DNA of 54,961 nucleotides from NORP240 sp942492445. GTDB taxonomy: Bacteria > Pseudomonadota > Gammaproteobacteria > Pseudomonadales > Pseudohongiellaceae. Below the pieces are notes generated by a model that was given only the letters and a program-made list of their open reading frames with translations, was not told the origin of the DNA and did not search any database. The position numbers and the translations under genes were made by a program. Of the stretch, positions 35,871 to 44,546 are shown one piece after another. The first letter of the stretch is position 1. Each line of letters opens with the position of its first letter. The stretch is from positions 1 to 54,961 of the forward strand of contig CALOEW010000050.1 in assembly GCA_942492445.1 (NCBI GenBank). The letters run 5' to 3'.

Positions 35871-36473
35871 ATGAGCAAATTGATTAAATTCCTGCCCTTC
35901 TGGGTTTCGATTGCTGTCCTGCTACCCTCTGTCGCGGGCGCCCAGCAGCTGTCGGCGGTAATTGACACGGACCGGGGGATTATGGAGGTGGAATTGAATT
36001 ATCGGGCCGCGCCGACCACGGTGGCCAGTTTCGTAAACCTGGTGTTGCGTGGCTTTTATGACGGCCTGGTTTTCCATCGGGTGGAGCGCAATTTCATGGT
36101 TCAGGGGGGCGATCCACAGGGTGACGGTACCGGGGGGCCGGGTTATGAATTCAGGGGGGAAACTGTGCTCCATCACAATAGGCCCGGCATTGTCTCGATG
36201 GCAAATTCCGGACCTGGAACTGACGGCAGTCAGTTCTTTATCACCCATGTGGCGACTCCCCATCTTGACGGGCTGCATTCGGTTTTCGGCAGAGTAGTTG
36301 CCGGCCTGGAAACGGTTTACGCAATTCGCCGTGGCGACGTGATAAACAGCATTACCCTCGTCGGTGACCCGGTGCCCGTGCTGGAACGAAGGAGCGGGCA
36401 ACTGCTGCAATGGAATCGGGTTCTGGACGACAACTTCCCGGACCTGAAGCCGTCACCTCTGGTTTCCCGGTGA
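35871..36473 (+). CDS. Periplasmic peptidyl-prolyl cis-trans isomerase (cyclophilin)
   Basis: Cyclophilins speed proline isomerisation during folding. The 200 residues have a signal peptide (FWVSIAVLLPSVAGAQQ) and the core motifs FYDGLVFHRVERNFMVQGGD with the active Arg, DGSQFFITHVATPHLDGLHS and VFGRVVAGLETV. A tail of about 45 residues (LERRSGQLLQWNRVLDD) goes beyond the domain. It resembles PpiA by location, and it could be named so only with a tree. It stands alone, 67 bases after xthA. Confidence 0.9.
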   Translation: MSKLIKFLPFWVSIAVLLPSVAGAQQLSAVIDTDRGIMEVELNYRAAPTTVASFVNLVLRGFYDGLVFHRVERNFMVQGGDPQGDGTGGPGYEFRGETVLHHNRPGIVSMANSGPGTDGSQFFITHVATPHLDGLHSVFGRVVAGLETVYAIRRGDVINSITLVGDPVPVLERRSGQLLQWNRVLDDNFPDLKPSPLVSR

Positions 36474-36485
36474 GTGGATGCCCCG

Positions 36486-36785
36486 TTAAGGCAAGACTTT
36501 TTTGAACGGCTTGACGGTGACTTTCGCGTAGACTCCGGCAGCCACGTAAGGGTCGTCATTGGCCCAGGCGGTAGCCTGCTCCAGGCTGTCGAATTCGGCG
36601 ATTACAAGGCTGCCGCTGAAACCCGCTGCGCCGGGATCTTCGCTGTCGCTGGCAGGATGAGGACCGGCCACCAGGATGCGTTTCTGGGCCGCCATCTGTT
36701 TGAGGCGTTTCAGGTGAGACTCTCTGGCCTCTTTGCGCCTGCTAAGGCTGTCTTTAACGTCTTCACTCATGATTGCATAGAGCAT
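36486..36785 (-). CDS. YciI family protein
   Basis: YciI proteins are small ferredoxin-like-fold dimers of uncertain enzyme activity. The 99 residues start MLYAIMSEDVKDSLSRRKEA, with the conserved His and Asp of the putative active site in ESHLKRLKQM and FDSLEQATAWANDDPYVAAG. It follows yciB on the same strand after 73 bases, the usual pairing. Confidence 0.9.
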   Translation of the reverse strand: MLYAIMSEDVKDSLSRRKEARESHLKRLKQMAAQKRILVAGPHPASDSEDPGAAGFSGSLVIAEFDSLEQATAWANDDPYVAAGVYAKVTVKPFKKVLP

Positions 36786-36858
36786 GGGGAGAATCCTTGC
36801 TGTTCGTGGGCTGTGACCGGGCGTGGGAATTCAGGTGGCAGTAGTGTCTGCCAGGCCT

Positions 36859-37458
36859 TCAGGAACTGGAGTCCGAACTCTCCTGCTCGGCCACTTCGAT
36901 GTACCGTGACAGGTAAGGCATTTGCGCAAACACGAACAGGAAAGTAATGATCAGATTGCCCCACACCTTGAAATTGATCCATGCTGCTTCTGAAAGCGTA
37001 AATGCCACGGCCAGATTGATCGCCCCCAGCACCGTAAAGAAAACAATCCACACCGAGTTCAGCGTGTTCCAGACCCCCCTGGGGGCTGGAACCGCATGCC
37101 CGAGCATGTGTTCAATAGCTGATTTATCGCTGACGAATCTGGAGCCGAAAAACACCGTGGCGAATACCCAGTTGGCGATGGGGGCTTTCCACTTGAGGAA
37201 ATCCGTGTTCCGGAAGTAAATCGTCGGAATACAGGCCAGAACCACCACGATGAGAGTGATTACCTGAAATTTATCCAGCCGCCGCTGGGCCAGGAAAATG
37301 CCGCCATAGACCAGGATGGAAAACAGCAGCAGGAATTCTGCGGCACTGTAAATGCCTCCGAGGGTGTAATCAAAACCGGCCACGGGGATGACACGCTCAT
37401 CAAGAGACCAGACAACAAAGAAAACCACCAGTGGAATATAATCAAGAAACTGTTTCAT
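36859..37458 (-). CDS. yciB: Inner membrane septation protein YciB/IspZ
   Basis: YciB is a membrane protein tied to envelope and septum integrity. I start it at ATG 37458 (MKQFLDYIPLVVFFVVW). The first ATG at 37515 adds an unlikely extension. Five or so spans are seen. FRNTDFLKWKAPIANWVFAT and INFKVWGNLIITFLFVFAQ are family signatures. The length is 199 residues, slightly above E. coli, with a polar tail VAEQESSDSSS. Confidence 0.93.
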   Translation of the reverse strand: MKQFLDYIPLVVFFVVWSLDERVIPVAGFDYTLGGIYSAAEFLLLFSILVYGGIFLAQRRLDKFQVITLIVVVLACIPTIYFRNTDFLKWKAPIANWVFATVFFGSRFVSDKSAIEHMLGHAVPAPRGVWNTLNSVWIVFFTVLGAINLAVAFTLSEAAWINFKVWGNLIITFLFVFAQMPYLSRYIEVAEQESSDSSS

Positions 37459-37661
37459 AGGTTCGCTGCAGCTTTGGGCATGGGAGACCAGCAAGAATAA
37501 TTTACTGACCAGCATTATACGCGGGTTTGGGCTGATACCAAAAAGAGTCTATTTTTTATCCCGCATGTAATAGAATCCCGGGCTTCGCCTGATGGCAAGG
37601 TTGTCGCGACCGAATTGCCGTCCGTATCACAATTTCAGGGCACACCCCCATCGAGTTGAAA

Positions 37662-38282
37662 ATGGCTGATTACCTTCAGGTACACCCGGAAAACCCGGAG
37701 CCACGCCGTATCAAGCAGGCGGTGGAGGTGCTGATGGCGGGGGGTGTGATTGTCTATCCCACGGACTCCACCTACGCACTGGGCTGCCACCTCGGTGACA
37801 AGACGGCTCTTGCCCGTATTCGCCGGATCCGAAAACTGGACGACAAACACAATTTTACACTGGTGTGCGAGGATCTGTCGTCGCTGGCCAGTTACGCCAG
37901 GGTCAACAATGCCGCCTACCGGATACTGAAAGCCTATACGCCAGGGCCGTATACGTTCATTCTCAAGGCGACACCGGAAGTGCCGCGCCGGCTGATGCAC
38001 CCCAAACGCAAGACAATCGGCCTGCGCGTGCCGGATCATAAGGTGGCGCAGGCGCTTTTAAAGGCCGTGGGCGAACCGATCATGAGCACCAGTCTGATAC
38101 TGCCCGGTGAAGAGAGTCAGCTCTCCGACCCCCATGAAATTCGCCTGAAAGTGGGCAAGCAGGTAGATCTGATCATCGACTCCGGTCCCTGCGGGCTGGA
38201 TCCGACCACCATGATAGATCTGGTGGAAGGCATTCCTCTGGTCGTCAGAGAGGGGAAGGGCGATGTCGAACCATTCATGTAA
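37662..38282 (+). CDS. Threonylcarbamoyl-AMP synthase family (YciO type)
   Basis: The SUA5/YciO/YrdC fold binds ATP and threonine, making the tRNA t6A precursor in TsaC. The 206 residues have YPTDSTYALGCHLGDKTAL, ending the nucleotide loop, then IRRIRKLDDKHNFTLVCEDL, YTPGPYTFILKATPEVPRRL and IMSTSLILPGEE. The similarity is to the YciO branch, whose activity is weaker or unclear. Placement next to yciB and before trpS is usual for yciO. The start is ATG 37662, and a TTG two codons upstream is possible. Confidence 0.88.
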   Translation: MADYLQVHPENPEPRRIKQAVEVLMAGGVIVYPTDSTYALGCHLGDKTALARIRRIRKLDDKHNFTLVCEDLSSLASYARVNNAAYRILKAYTPGPYTFILKATPEVPRRLMHPKRKTIGLRVPDHKVAQALLKAVGEPIMSTSLILPGEESQLSDPHEIRLKVGKQVDLIIDSGPCGLDPTTMIDLVEGIPLVVREGKGDVEPFM

Positions 38283-38308
38283 ACTAGTAAGGAAGACAGG
38301 AGATTACG

Positions 38309-39523
38309 TTGTCTACAGTTGATTCGCAGCAACGCGTTTTGTCGGGGATGAGGCCAACCGGCAAATTGCATCTCGGGCACCTGCACGGTGTTCTGAAGAA
38401 TTGGATCAAGCTTCAACATGAATACGAGTGCCTGTTTTTCGTGGCCGACTGGCATGCTCTGACCACTCATTACAGCGATCCAGCGGTTATCGAGGAGAAT
38501 GTACTGGATATGGTGATCGACTGGTTATCGGTCGGTGTGAATCCCGGCTCGGCCACGCTCTTTATCCAGTCCAGGGTTCCAGAGCACGCGGAGTTGCAGT
38601 TGTTGCTCTCCATGATGACGCCTCTGGGCTGGCTTGAACGGGTGCCGAGCTACAAGGATCAGCAGGAGAAACTGCGGGAAAAAGACCTGGAAACTTACGG
38701 GTTTCTGGGCTACCCCTTGCTGCAGGCGGCAGACATTCTGATATATCGGGCCGGTTGGGTGCCGGTCGGAGCCGATCAGGTGGCTCACGTTGAACTGACC
38801 AGGGAGGTGGCGAGACGCTTCAATCATCTGTACGGCCGTGAGCCGGATTTTGAGAACCTGGCGGAAGCCGCGGTGAAAAAGATGGGCAAGAAAGCGGCAC
38901 GCATGTATTCACAGTTGCGTGTGGCCTATCAGGAGCAGGGTGATCAGGAAGCCCTGCAGAAGGCTCAGGCTCTGTTGAAAGAGCAACAGAATATTTCGAT
39001 TGGCGATCGCGAGCGCCTTTACGGCTATCTGGAAGGCTCCGGCAAGATGATTCTAGCCGAACCCCAGTCGTTGTTAACGCCGGCGTCAAAAATGCCGGGC
39101 CTTGACGGTCAGAAAATGTCCAAGTCCTATGACAACGTTATCGCCCTGCGGGAGCCGCTGGATCAGGTTCAAAGGAAAATCAGTACCATGCCCACTGACC
39201 CGGCCAGAGTTCGGTTGACCGATCCCGGTGAACCGGAAAAGTGTCCGGTGTGGCAACTCCATGCGACGTATTCGGACGAGGCGACCAGAGACTGGGTCTG
39301 TGACGGCTGCCGGAATGCCAGAATCGGTTGCCTGGAATGCAAGAAACCGGTCATTGATGCAGTCATTGCTGAACTCGAGCCGATTCAGAAAGAAGCCGCG
39401 CAGTATGAAAAAGATCCGGATGTAGTGAAGAGTATAGTTGCCGAGGGTTGCGAACTGGCGCGGGACAAGGCCAAGGTGACCCTGCAGGACGTGCGGCAGG
39501 CCATGGGCCTGAGTTACTGGTAG
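38309..39523 (+). CDS. trpS: Tryptophanyl-tRNA synthetase with iron-sulfur-type Cys motif
   Basis: TrpS charges tRNA-Trp. A TTG start with AGGAG upstream gives 404 residues, longer than the 334 of E. coli. SGMRPTGKLHLGHLHGVLKN has the HIGH-type signature, and GLDGQKMSKSYDN the KMSKS loop. An insertion near residues 310-340 holds Cys in KCPVWQLH, CDGCRNARIGCLECKK. Taking the first Cys, the second Cys of CDGC, and the last two gives C-x21-C-x6-C-x2-C, close to the [4Fe-4S] motif known from Thermotoga TrpRS. The cluster would contact the anticodon region. Confidence 0.95.
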   Translation: MSTVDSQQRVLSGMRPTGKLHLGHLHGVLKNWIKLQHEYECLFFVADWHALTTHYSDPAVIEENVLDMVIDWLSVGVNPGSATLFIQSRVPEHAELQLLLSMMTPLGWLERVPSYKDQQEKLREKDLETYGFLGYPLLQAADILIYRAGWVPVGADQVAHVELTREVARRFNHLYGREPDFENLAEAAVKKMGKKAARMYSQLRVAYQEQGDQEALQKAQALLKEQQNISIGDRERLYGYLEGSGKMILAEPQSLLTPASKMPGLDGQKMSKSYDNVIALREPLDQVQRKISTMPTDPARVRLTDPGEPEKCPVWQLHATYSDEATRDWVCDGCRNARIGCLECKKPVIDAVIAELEPIQKEAAQYEKDPDVVKSIVAEGCELARDKAKVTLQDVRQAMGLSYW

Positions 39524-39622
39524 CCGGGATTGCCGTGAGGCTCGCCCAACAGGGTTTTTAACGGGTCATCGGCCCCCAGAAATGCTAAACTTTAAGGCCT
39601 GGAAAGTTAACGGATTACGGCA

Positions 39623-40456
39623 TTGACTGTTACAACGGGCGAATCGGGCAACACGACTGATCTGGTGGATCAACCGGGGCAGGAAGAACTGCCGTTTGCT
39701 TACGTGGCAGGGCGGGCCATAACCGAGCTCCCCAAGGACCTGTATATCCCGCCGGACGCCCTGGAAATATTTCTTGAGGCTTTTGAAGGCCCCCTGGATC
39801 TGCTGTTGTATCTGATCAAGCGCCAGAACATTGATATCCTGCAGATCAATGTTTCTGATATCACCGAGCAGTACATGGCTTACGTGGACCTGATGGAGGC
39901 TTCTCAATTCGAGCTGGCGGCAGAATACCTGGTGATGGCCGCCACCCTTACAGAGATTAAGTCCCGCATCCTGCTGCCACGCCAGGAGGAAGCGGAGGAT
40001 GATGAAGAGGACCCCCGAACACAGCTGATTCGACGACTGCAGGAGTACGAGCGTTACAAGCGGGCAGCCCAGGATTTGGAGGAGCTGCCGCGAATGGAGC
40101 GGGAATTGTACCAGGCCAGCGGTGCATTGCCGGAAATCGAAAGGGTTGCCCCCGACCCGGAAGTGGATCTGCAGACACTGTTGCAGGCACTGGCGGCGAC
40201 ACTGCGTCGTGTGGACATGTTCGAGCATCACCATATTCAGCGCGAGACCCTGTCCACGCGCGAAAAAATGTCGGAGATTCTGGCGAGGATTTCAAATCAA
40301 CGGTTTGTGCCTCTGGTTTCGCTGTTGCTGCGCGAAGAAGGGCGTCTGGGTGTAGTGGTTACCTTTCTTGCGGTTATGGAACTGATCAAGGATTCCCTGA
40401 TCGAAATCGTCCAGAGCGAGCCCTTTGGTCCGATTCATCTGAAAGCACGAAGCTGA
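39623..40456 (+). CDS. scpA: Segregation and condensation protein A
   Basis: ScpA is the kleisin of the SMC-ScpAB condensin. A TTG start gives 277 residues. FEGPLDLLLYLIKRQNIDIL is the SMC-binding N-terminal domain. LAAEYLVMAATLTEIKSRIL follows, with an acidic linker (EEAEDDEEDPRTQ) and the C-terminal winged helix (VVVTFLAVMELIKDSLIEIV). The pair scpA-scpB-rluB is conserved in gammaproteobacteria. It lies 42 bases before scpB. Confidence 0.93.
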   Translation: MTVTTGESGNTTDLVDQPGQEELPFAYVAGRAITELPKDLYIPPDALEIFLEAFEGPLDLLLYLIKRQNIDILQINVSDITEQYMAYVDLMEASQFELAAEYLVMAATLTEIKSRILLPRQEEAEDDEEDPRTQLIRRLQEYERYKRAAQDLEELPRMERELYQASGALPEIERVAPDPEVDLQTLLQALAATLRRVDMFEHHHIQRETLSTREKMSEILARISNQRFVPLVSLLLREEGRLGVVVTFLAVMELIKDSLIEIVQSEPFGPIHLKARS

Positions 40457-40498
40457 AAAGGCACAGTAAACGGGCAGCAGCACCGGAAGTGACAGGTC

Positions 40499-41502
40499 AT
40501 GGCAGATGTAGACAATAAAATAAAGATGATAGTGGAAGGGTTGCTGCTGGCTGCCGGCAAGCCCCTGAGCCTGGGTGTGATTTCCGGCGTATTCAGTGAA
40601 GACGAACGTCCGGACAACTCCGAATTGCGCGAGGTGTTGTCCGCCATCGCCGAGGATTGCGACGACCGGGGGTTTGAGCTGAGGGAGGTTGCTTCCGGTT
40701 TCCGGTTTCAGGTAAAGCAGGACATCAGTGAGTGGATTGCGCGATTGTGGGAGGAGAAACCGCCACGATACAGTCGTGCGTTGCTGGAGACCCTTGCCCT
40801 GATCGCCTATCGGCAGCCGATCACGCGCGGCGATATTGAAGAGATCCGGGGTGTGGGAGTCAGCTCCAATATTGTGCGCACTCTCATGGACAGGGAATGG
40901 GTGCGTGTTGTGGGGCATAAGGATGTCCCCGGCAAACCGGCATTGTACGCCACCACCCGGCAATTCCTGGATTATTTCAATCTCAGGAGCATTCAGGAAT
41001 TACCCCCTTTGTCGGAGATCCGTCAGCTGGCCAGATCCAGTGGCGAATTCGACGTGGAGGATGACCTGAACAGTCGCAATATTCTGGAGTTGCCGGAGGA
41101 CGAACCGGCAGGCGTCGCGGAAGCGAGTGGTGAAGAGGACGAAAAGCTGGTGTTCGAAGTGGACGAATTGCCCGACGAAGACGAAGCTGCGGAACTTTCA
41201 AGAAAACCGCTGAATGAGATACTGGGTATCGAAGACGAAGCACTCCCGGAAGACGAAGAGCCGGAAAGTCTGCCTGACGCTGAAAACGGGGCGATTGCCT
41301 CCCGCGGGGCGGGGGCGGTTCCAAGCGGCCGGCTGCGGAACCGGGAGCAGAACCGGCACCATCCCGCGACACCGCCGCGGAAATGGACGGCCACCATGAC
41401 GACACAGCAGATGCTGCGGGCGGCGATGACGACGCAACGCAGGCTGACAATGACACGGCCAACGAAGGCTCCGGACCCGCAGACTCCTATCAATCCCACT
41501 GA
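40499..41502 (+). CDS. scpB: Segregation and condensation protein B, acidic tail with frameshift
   Basis: ScpB dimers bind ScpA. The two winged-helix domains cover about residues 1-175 (VEGLLLAAGKPLSLGVIS, LLETLALIAYRQPITRGDIE, GHKDVPGKPALYATTRQFLD). A long acidic tail follows (DELPDEDEAAELS). In the frame as read, the tail turns abruptly basic after GAIASRG near 41310, inside a G-rich run, and goes on to 41521. In the next frame it stays acidic (GHHDDTADAAGGDDDATQAD) and stops at 41502. I prefer the acidic reading with a one-base indel. Confidence 0.88.
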
Positions 41503-41520
41503 GCGCTGCCTCGTATCCTG

Positions 41521-42258
41521 ATGGACGAAAAATTACAGAAAGTTCTGGCACGTGCCGGCTTCGGTTCCCGCCGCCAGATGGAGCAGTGGATTGGTGACGG
41601 CCGCGTCAGAGTCAATGGCAGGGTGGCCGGGCTTGGAGACCGCGTAACGCCGGATGATCGCATCTCGGTGGATGGAAAGAAACTTGGTCCCCGCAGCAAG
41701 GAAAGGGACAGGTGTCGCGTGCTGCTCTACAACAAGCCGGAAGGCGAAATCTGCACCCGCAAGGACCCGCAGGGACGCCCTACGGTTTACGACCGGCTGC
41801 CCGGGCTGAAGCACGGCCGGTGGGTGGCGATTGGTCGGCTGGACATCAACACCAGTGGCCTGCTGTTGTTTACCACCGACGGCGAACTGGCCAATGCCCT
41901 TATGCATCCTAGCTCCGATATTGATCGCGAATATGCCGTCAGAGTCATGGGCGACGTGACGCCTGATTGTGTGCAGAAAATGCACGAAGGAGTTGTGATC
42001 GACGGACATCTCTGCAGATTTACCGACATTCAACACTACGGTGGTGAGGGAATCAACCAGTGGTATCACGTGGTCATAATGGAGGGGCGAAATCGTGAAG
42101 TGCGGCGCTTGTGGGAGTCTCAGGGCTTGAAAATAAGTCGTCTGAAACGGGTGCGCTTCGGGCCGTTATTCATCCCCAGCACCGTCAGGCGCGGCAACAT
42201 TTACGAATTGCCGAGTGCCGAAATTGACAAGCTCCGAAGGGCGGCGGGGTTGGCCTGA
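41521..42258 (+). CDS. rluB: 23S rRNA pseudouridine synthase B
   Basis: RluB makes pseudouridine 2605 in 23S rRNA. The 245 residues have an S4 domain (KLQKVLARAGFGSRRQMEQW), the catalytic GRLDINTSGLLLFTTDGEL with the active Asp, and VIMEGRNREVRRLWESQGL near the end. The basic C-terminal extension seen in E. coli RluB is missing, so RluE/RluF-type roles cannot be excluded. The position after scpB favours RluB. Confidence 0.93.
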   Translation: MDEKLQKVLARAGFGSRRQMEQWIGDGRVRVNGRVAGLGDRVTPDDRISVDGKKLGPRSKERDRCRVLLYNKPEGEICTRKDPQGRPTVYDRLPGLKHGRWVAIGRLDINTSGLLLFTTDGELANALMHPSSDIDREYAVRVMGDVTPDCVQKMHEGVVIDGHLCRFTDIQHYGGEGINQWYHVVIMEGRNREVRRLWESQGLKISRLKRVRFGPLFIPSTVRRGNIYELPSAEIDKLRRAAGLA

Positions 42259-42388
42259 TTTCCTCTCCCGGGCAGCTCCGATGAAGACGGCGCAACCATT
42301 GATCCGGTCTGGGTGTCGGAAATCCCGGCTATCGCTTCTGTCCTGTCCGGGTGGCAGATGTGCGGCAGATTTTCGCGCCCACCGCAGG

Positions 42389-43150
42389 TCAGGGATCGAA
42401 GGTTGGGGCATCGATAGACTGTCCGTGCAGGTGTTCCCCCTGCGGGCCCATCAGGTACAGATAGACCGGCATCAATGATTCCGGCGCGGGAACCGAATCA
42501 GGGTCTTCCGCCGGATAGGCGGCTGCCCGCATTTTCGTGCGGGTTCCTCCTGGATTGATACTGTTCACACGGATCGAAGTGGTGTTGGCCAGTTCGTCGG
42601 CCACAACCTCCATCAGGCCTTCCACCGCAAACTTACTGACGGAATATGCGCCCCAATAAGCTCTTCCCTGGCGACCGACACTGGATGTGGTAAATAGCAG
42701 CCGCCCGGCGGGGGAACGGGACAGAGCCGGCAACAGAGCGCGGGTCAGAAGAAAGGCGGCATTGACATTAACCTGCATGAGTTCCTGCCACTGGTGGTAC
42801 GGATAGTGCTCTACCGGGCTGCGGGGTCCAAGCAGCGCCGCATTGTGAAGCAGCCCGTCCAGGCAGGGGTACTGCTCATCGACAGAATGCGCCAGCGTGG
42901 AGTAATCCTCCTCCGCGGCGGTCAGCAGGTCCAGTGGATGAATGATGGCCTGCCCCGGTGTCAGTTTCTCGATTTCGTCGTAGACTTCCTCCAGCTTGGA
43001 GAGAGTCCTTCCGGTCAGGATGACATTGGCTCCATGATTGGCAAAACTGACCGCGGTCGCGCGGCCTATGCCGTCGCCAGCTCCGGTAATCAGGATCGTC
43101 TTGTTGACCAGCAGATCGCCGGCCGGCTGATAGTCAATCACAGTTCTCAC
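42389..43150 (-). CDS. yciK: Short-chain dehydrogenase YciK family
   Basis: SDR enzymes use NAD(P)H. The cofactor loop TGAGDGIGRATAVSFANHG, NAALLG, the catalytic Ser in FTTSSVGRQGR and the YSVSK motif in YWGAYSVSKFAVEGL are present in 253 residues. The substrate of YciK is unknown. It follows mupP at once (0 bases) in the ubiG-mupP-yciK order seen in Pseudomonas, where yciK lies beside the cell-wall recycling phosphatase. Confidence 0.9.
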   Translation of the reverse strand: MRTVIDYQPAGDLLVNKTILITGAGDGIGRATAVSFANHGANVILTGRTLSKLEEVYDEIEKLTPGQAIIHPLDLLTAAEEDYSTLAHSVDEQYPCLDGLLHNAALLGPRSPVEHYPYHQWQELMQVNVNAAFLLTRALLPALSRSPAGRLLFTTSSVGRQGRAYWGAYSVSKFAVEGLMEVVADELANTTSIRVNSINPGGTRTKMRAAAYPAEDPDSVPAPESLMPVYLYLMGPQGEHLHGQSIDAPTFDP

Positions 43151-43837
43151 TCATGCAAAGTGTAACATCGTCAGCAGGTGTTCCAGGTCACCGGCGGATT
43201 TGACGACGAAATCGGCCGGCCATTGCTCGATCTGGGTGTCGGCACCCAGATAACCATAGGCGGCTGCCACCGCGATAATTTCGGCATTTCTGGCTGCCTG
43301 CATGTCACGCAGATGATCACCGATATAGACTGTCCGTTCAGTATCTCGTGAAAGTTGTCGGCAGGCGAGAAGCAGGGATTCCGCGTCCGGTTTACGTTGC
43401 TGAACGTGTTCCGGGCACACCAGGCAGCCGCATCGGTCCGAAAGCTGCAGGCGGTCGAGCAGTCGCCTGCTGAATTTTTCCGGTTTATTGGTCACTACAC
43501 CCCAGGGGATGCCAGCCAGCTCAAGTTTTTCCAGCAGGCCCGTTATGCCGGGATAGGGCTGCGCCAGCGTGTTGTCCAGTTGCTCGTAGTAGAAATCCAG
43601 CAGTTGTTGCAGGCAGGACTCGAACTCCGGATCCTTCTCGTTGAGATCAAACGCCAGTTTTACCAATGCTCTGGCGCCATCCGAGACAGTCTGGTGAACC
43701 CGTTCCGATGCAATCCCGGTCATGCCTTTCATAGCCAGCATACGGTCGAGGACCTGGTGAAAATCCGCGGCGGTATCGAGCAGGGTGCCGTCCAGATCGA
43801 ACAGGACACATTCAATGCCGGTGTTGAGCTTGTCCAT
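43151..43837 (-). CDS. mupP: HAD phosphatase, probably MurNAc-6-phosphate phosphatase MupP
   Basis: The HAD motifs are FDLDGTLLDT (nucleophile Asp), VVTNKPEKFS, RKPDAE and YIGDHLRDMQAARNA. From ATG 43837 it has 228 residues. The family covers phosphoglycolate phosphatase (Gph) and MupP. The place between ubiG and yciK is that of mupP in Pseudomonas putida, where it dephosphorylates MurNAc-6-phosphate in the peptidoglycan recycling route. The name rests on context. Gph is the alternative. Confidence 0.82.
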   Translation of the reverse strand: MDKLNTGIECVLFDLDGTLLDTAADFHQVLDRMLAMKGMTGIASERVHQTVSDGARALVKLAFDLNEKDPEFESCLQQLLDFYYEQLDNTLAQPYPGITGLLEKLELAGIPWGVVTNKPEKFSRRLLDRLQLSDRCGCLVCPEHVQQRKPDAESLLLACRQLSRDTERTVYIGDHLRDMQAARNAEIIAVAAAYGYLGADTQIEQWPADFVVKSAGDLEHLLTMLHFA

Positions 43838-43847
43838 TACAGGGCTC

Positions 43848-44546
43848 CTAGGCTGGTCGCTGGTACCTGGCAAGGTAGTTCACATCCAGATTTTTCTGAA
43901 GGTAATATTTCCTGGTCAGCGGGTTGTAGCCCATACCGACCTGGTCGTGCAGATCCAGCTTCGCATCGCGACACCAGCCGGCCAGTTCCGATGGCCTGAT
44001 AAACCGGCTGTATTCGTGAGTTCCTCTGGGCAGCAGCCTGAGGACGTATTCAGCGCCGACGATCGCGAACAGGTAGGATTTGGGGTTGCGGTTGATGGTG
44101 GAAAAGAACACCAGTCCACCTGGTTTTAACAGCCGTTCGCAGGCATCGACGATTGAAGCAGGCGAGGGAACGTGTTCCAGCATTTCCAGGCAGGTTACCA
44201 CGTCAAAGCGCCGGGGATTCTGGGCAGCGAATTCCTCGGCCGTCACTTTCCGGTATTCGATATCCAATCCACTTTCCAGCTTGTGGAGGCGGGCAACGGC
44301 GAGCGGGGCGTCGGCCATGTCGATAGCAGTAACCCTGGCACCATGATGAGCCATTGCTTCCGACAGAATCCCGCCGCCACAGCCGATATCCAGTACCTCC
44401 CTGTCGGCCAGGTTGACCGCCTGGCTGATATAATTCATACGCAGTGGATTGATGTCGTGCAGTGGTTTGAACTCACTGTTGGGATCCCACCAGCGGGAGG
44501 CGAGGCTTTCAAATTTTCTGATTTCAAGCTCGTCGACGTTGTTCAT
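43848..44546 (-). CDS. ubiG: Ubiquinone biosynthesis O-methyltransferase
   Basis: UbiG methylates two hydroxyls in ubiquinone synthesis. The 232 residues have the SAM loop VLDIGCGGGILSEAMAHHGA, FDVVTCLEMLEHVPSP and the membrane-binding insert region NRNPKSYLFAIVGAEYVL. KFESLASRWWDPNSEFKPLH marks the family N-terminus. The start overlaps the mtaD stop by four bases and the end is 10 bases from mupP. Confidence 0.95.
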   Translation of the reverse strand: MNNVDELEIRKFESLASRWWDPNSEFKPLHDINPLRMNYISQAVNLADREVLDIGCGGGILSEAMAHHGARVTAIDMADAPLAVARLHKLESGLDIEYRKVTAEEFAAQNPRRFDVVTCLEMLEHVPSPASIVDACERLLKPGGLVFFSTINRNPKSYLFAIVGAEYVLRLLPRGTHEYSRFIRPSELAGWCRDAKLDLHDQVGMGYNPLTRKYYLQKNLDVNYLARYQRPA

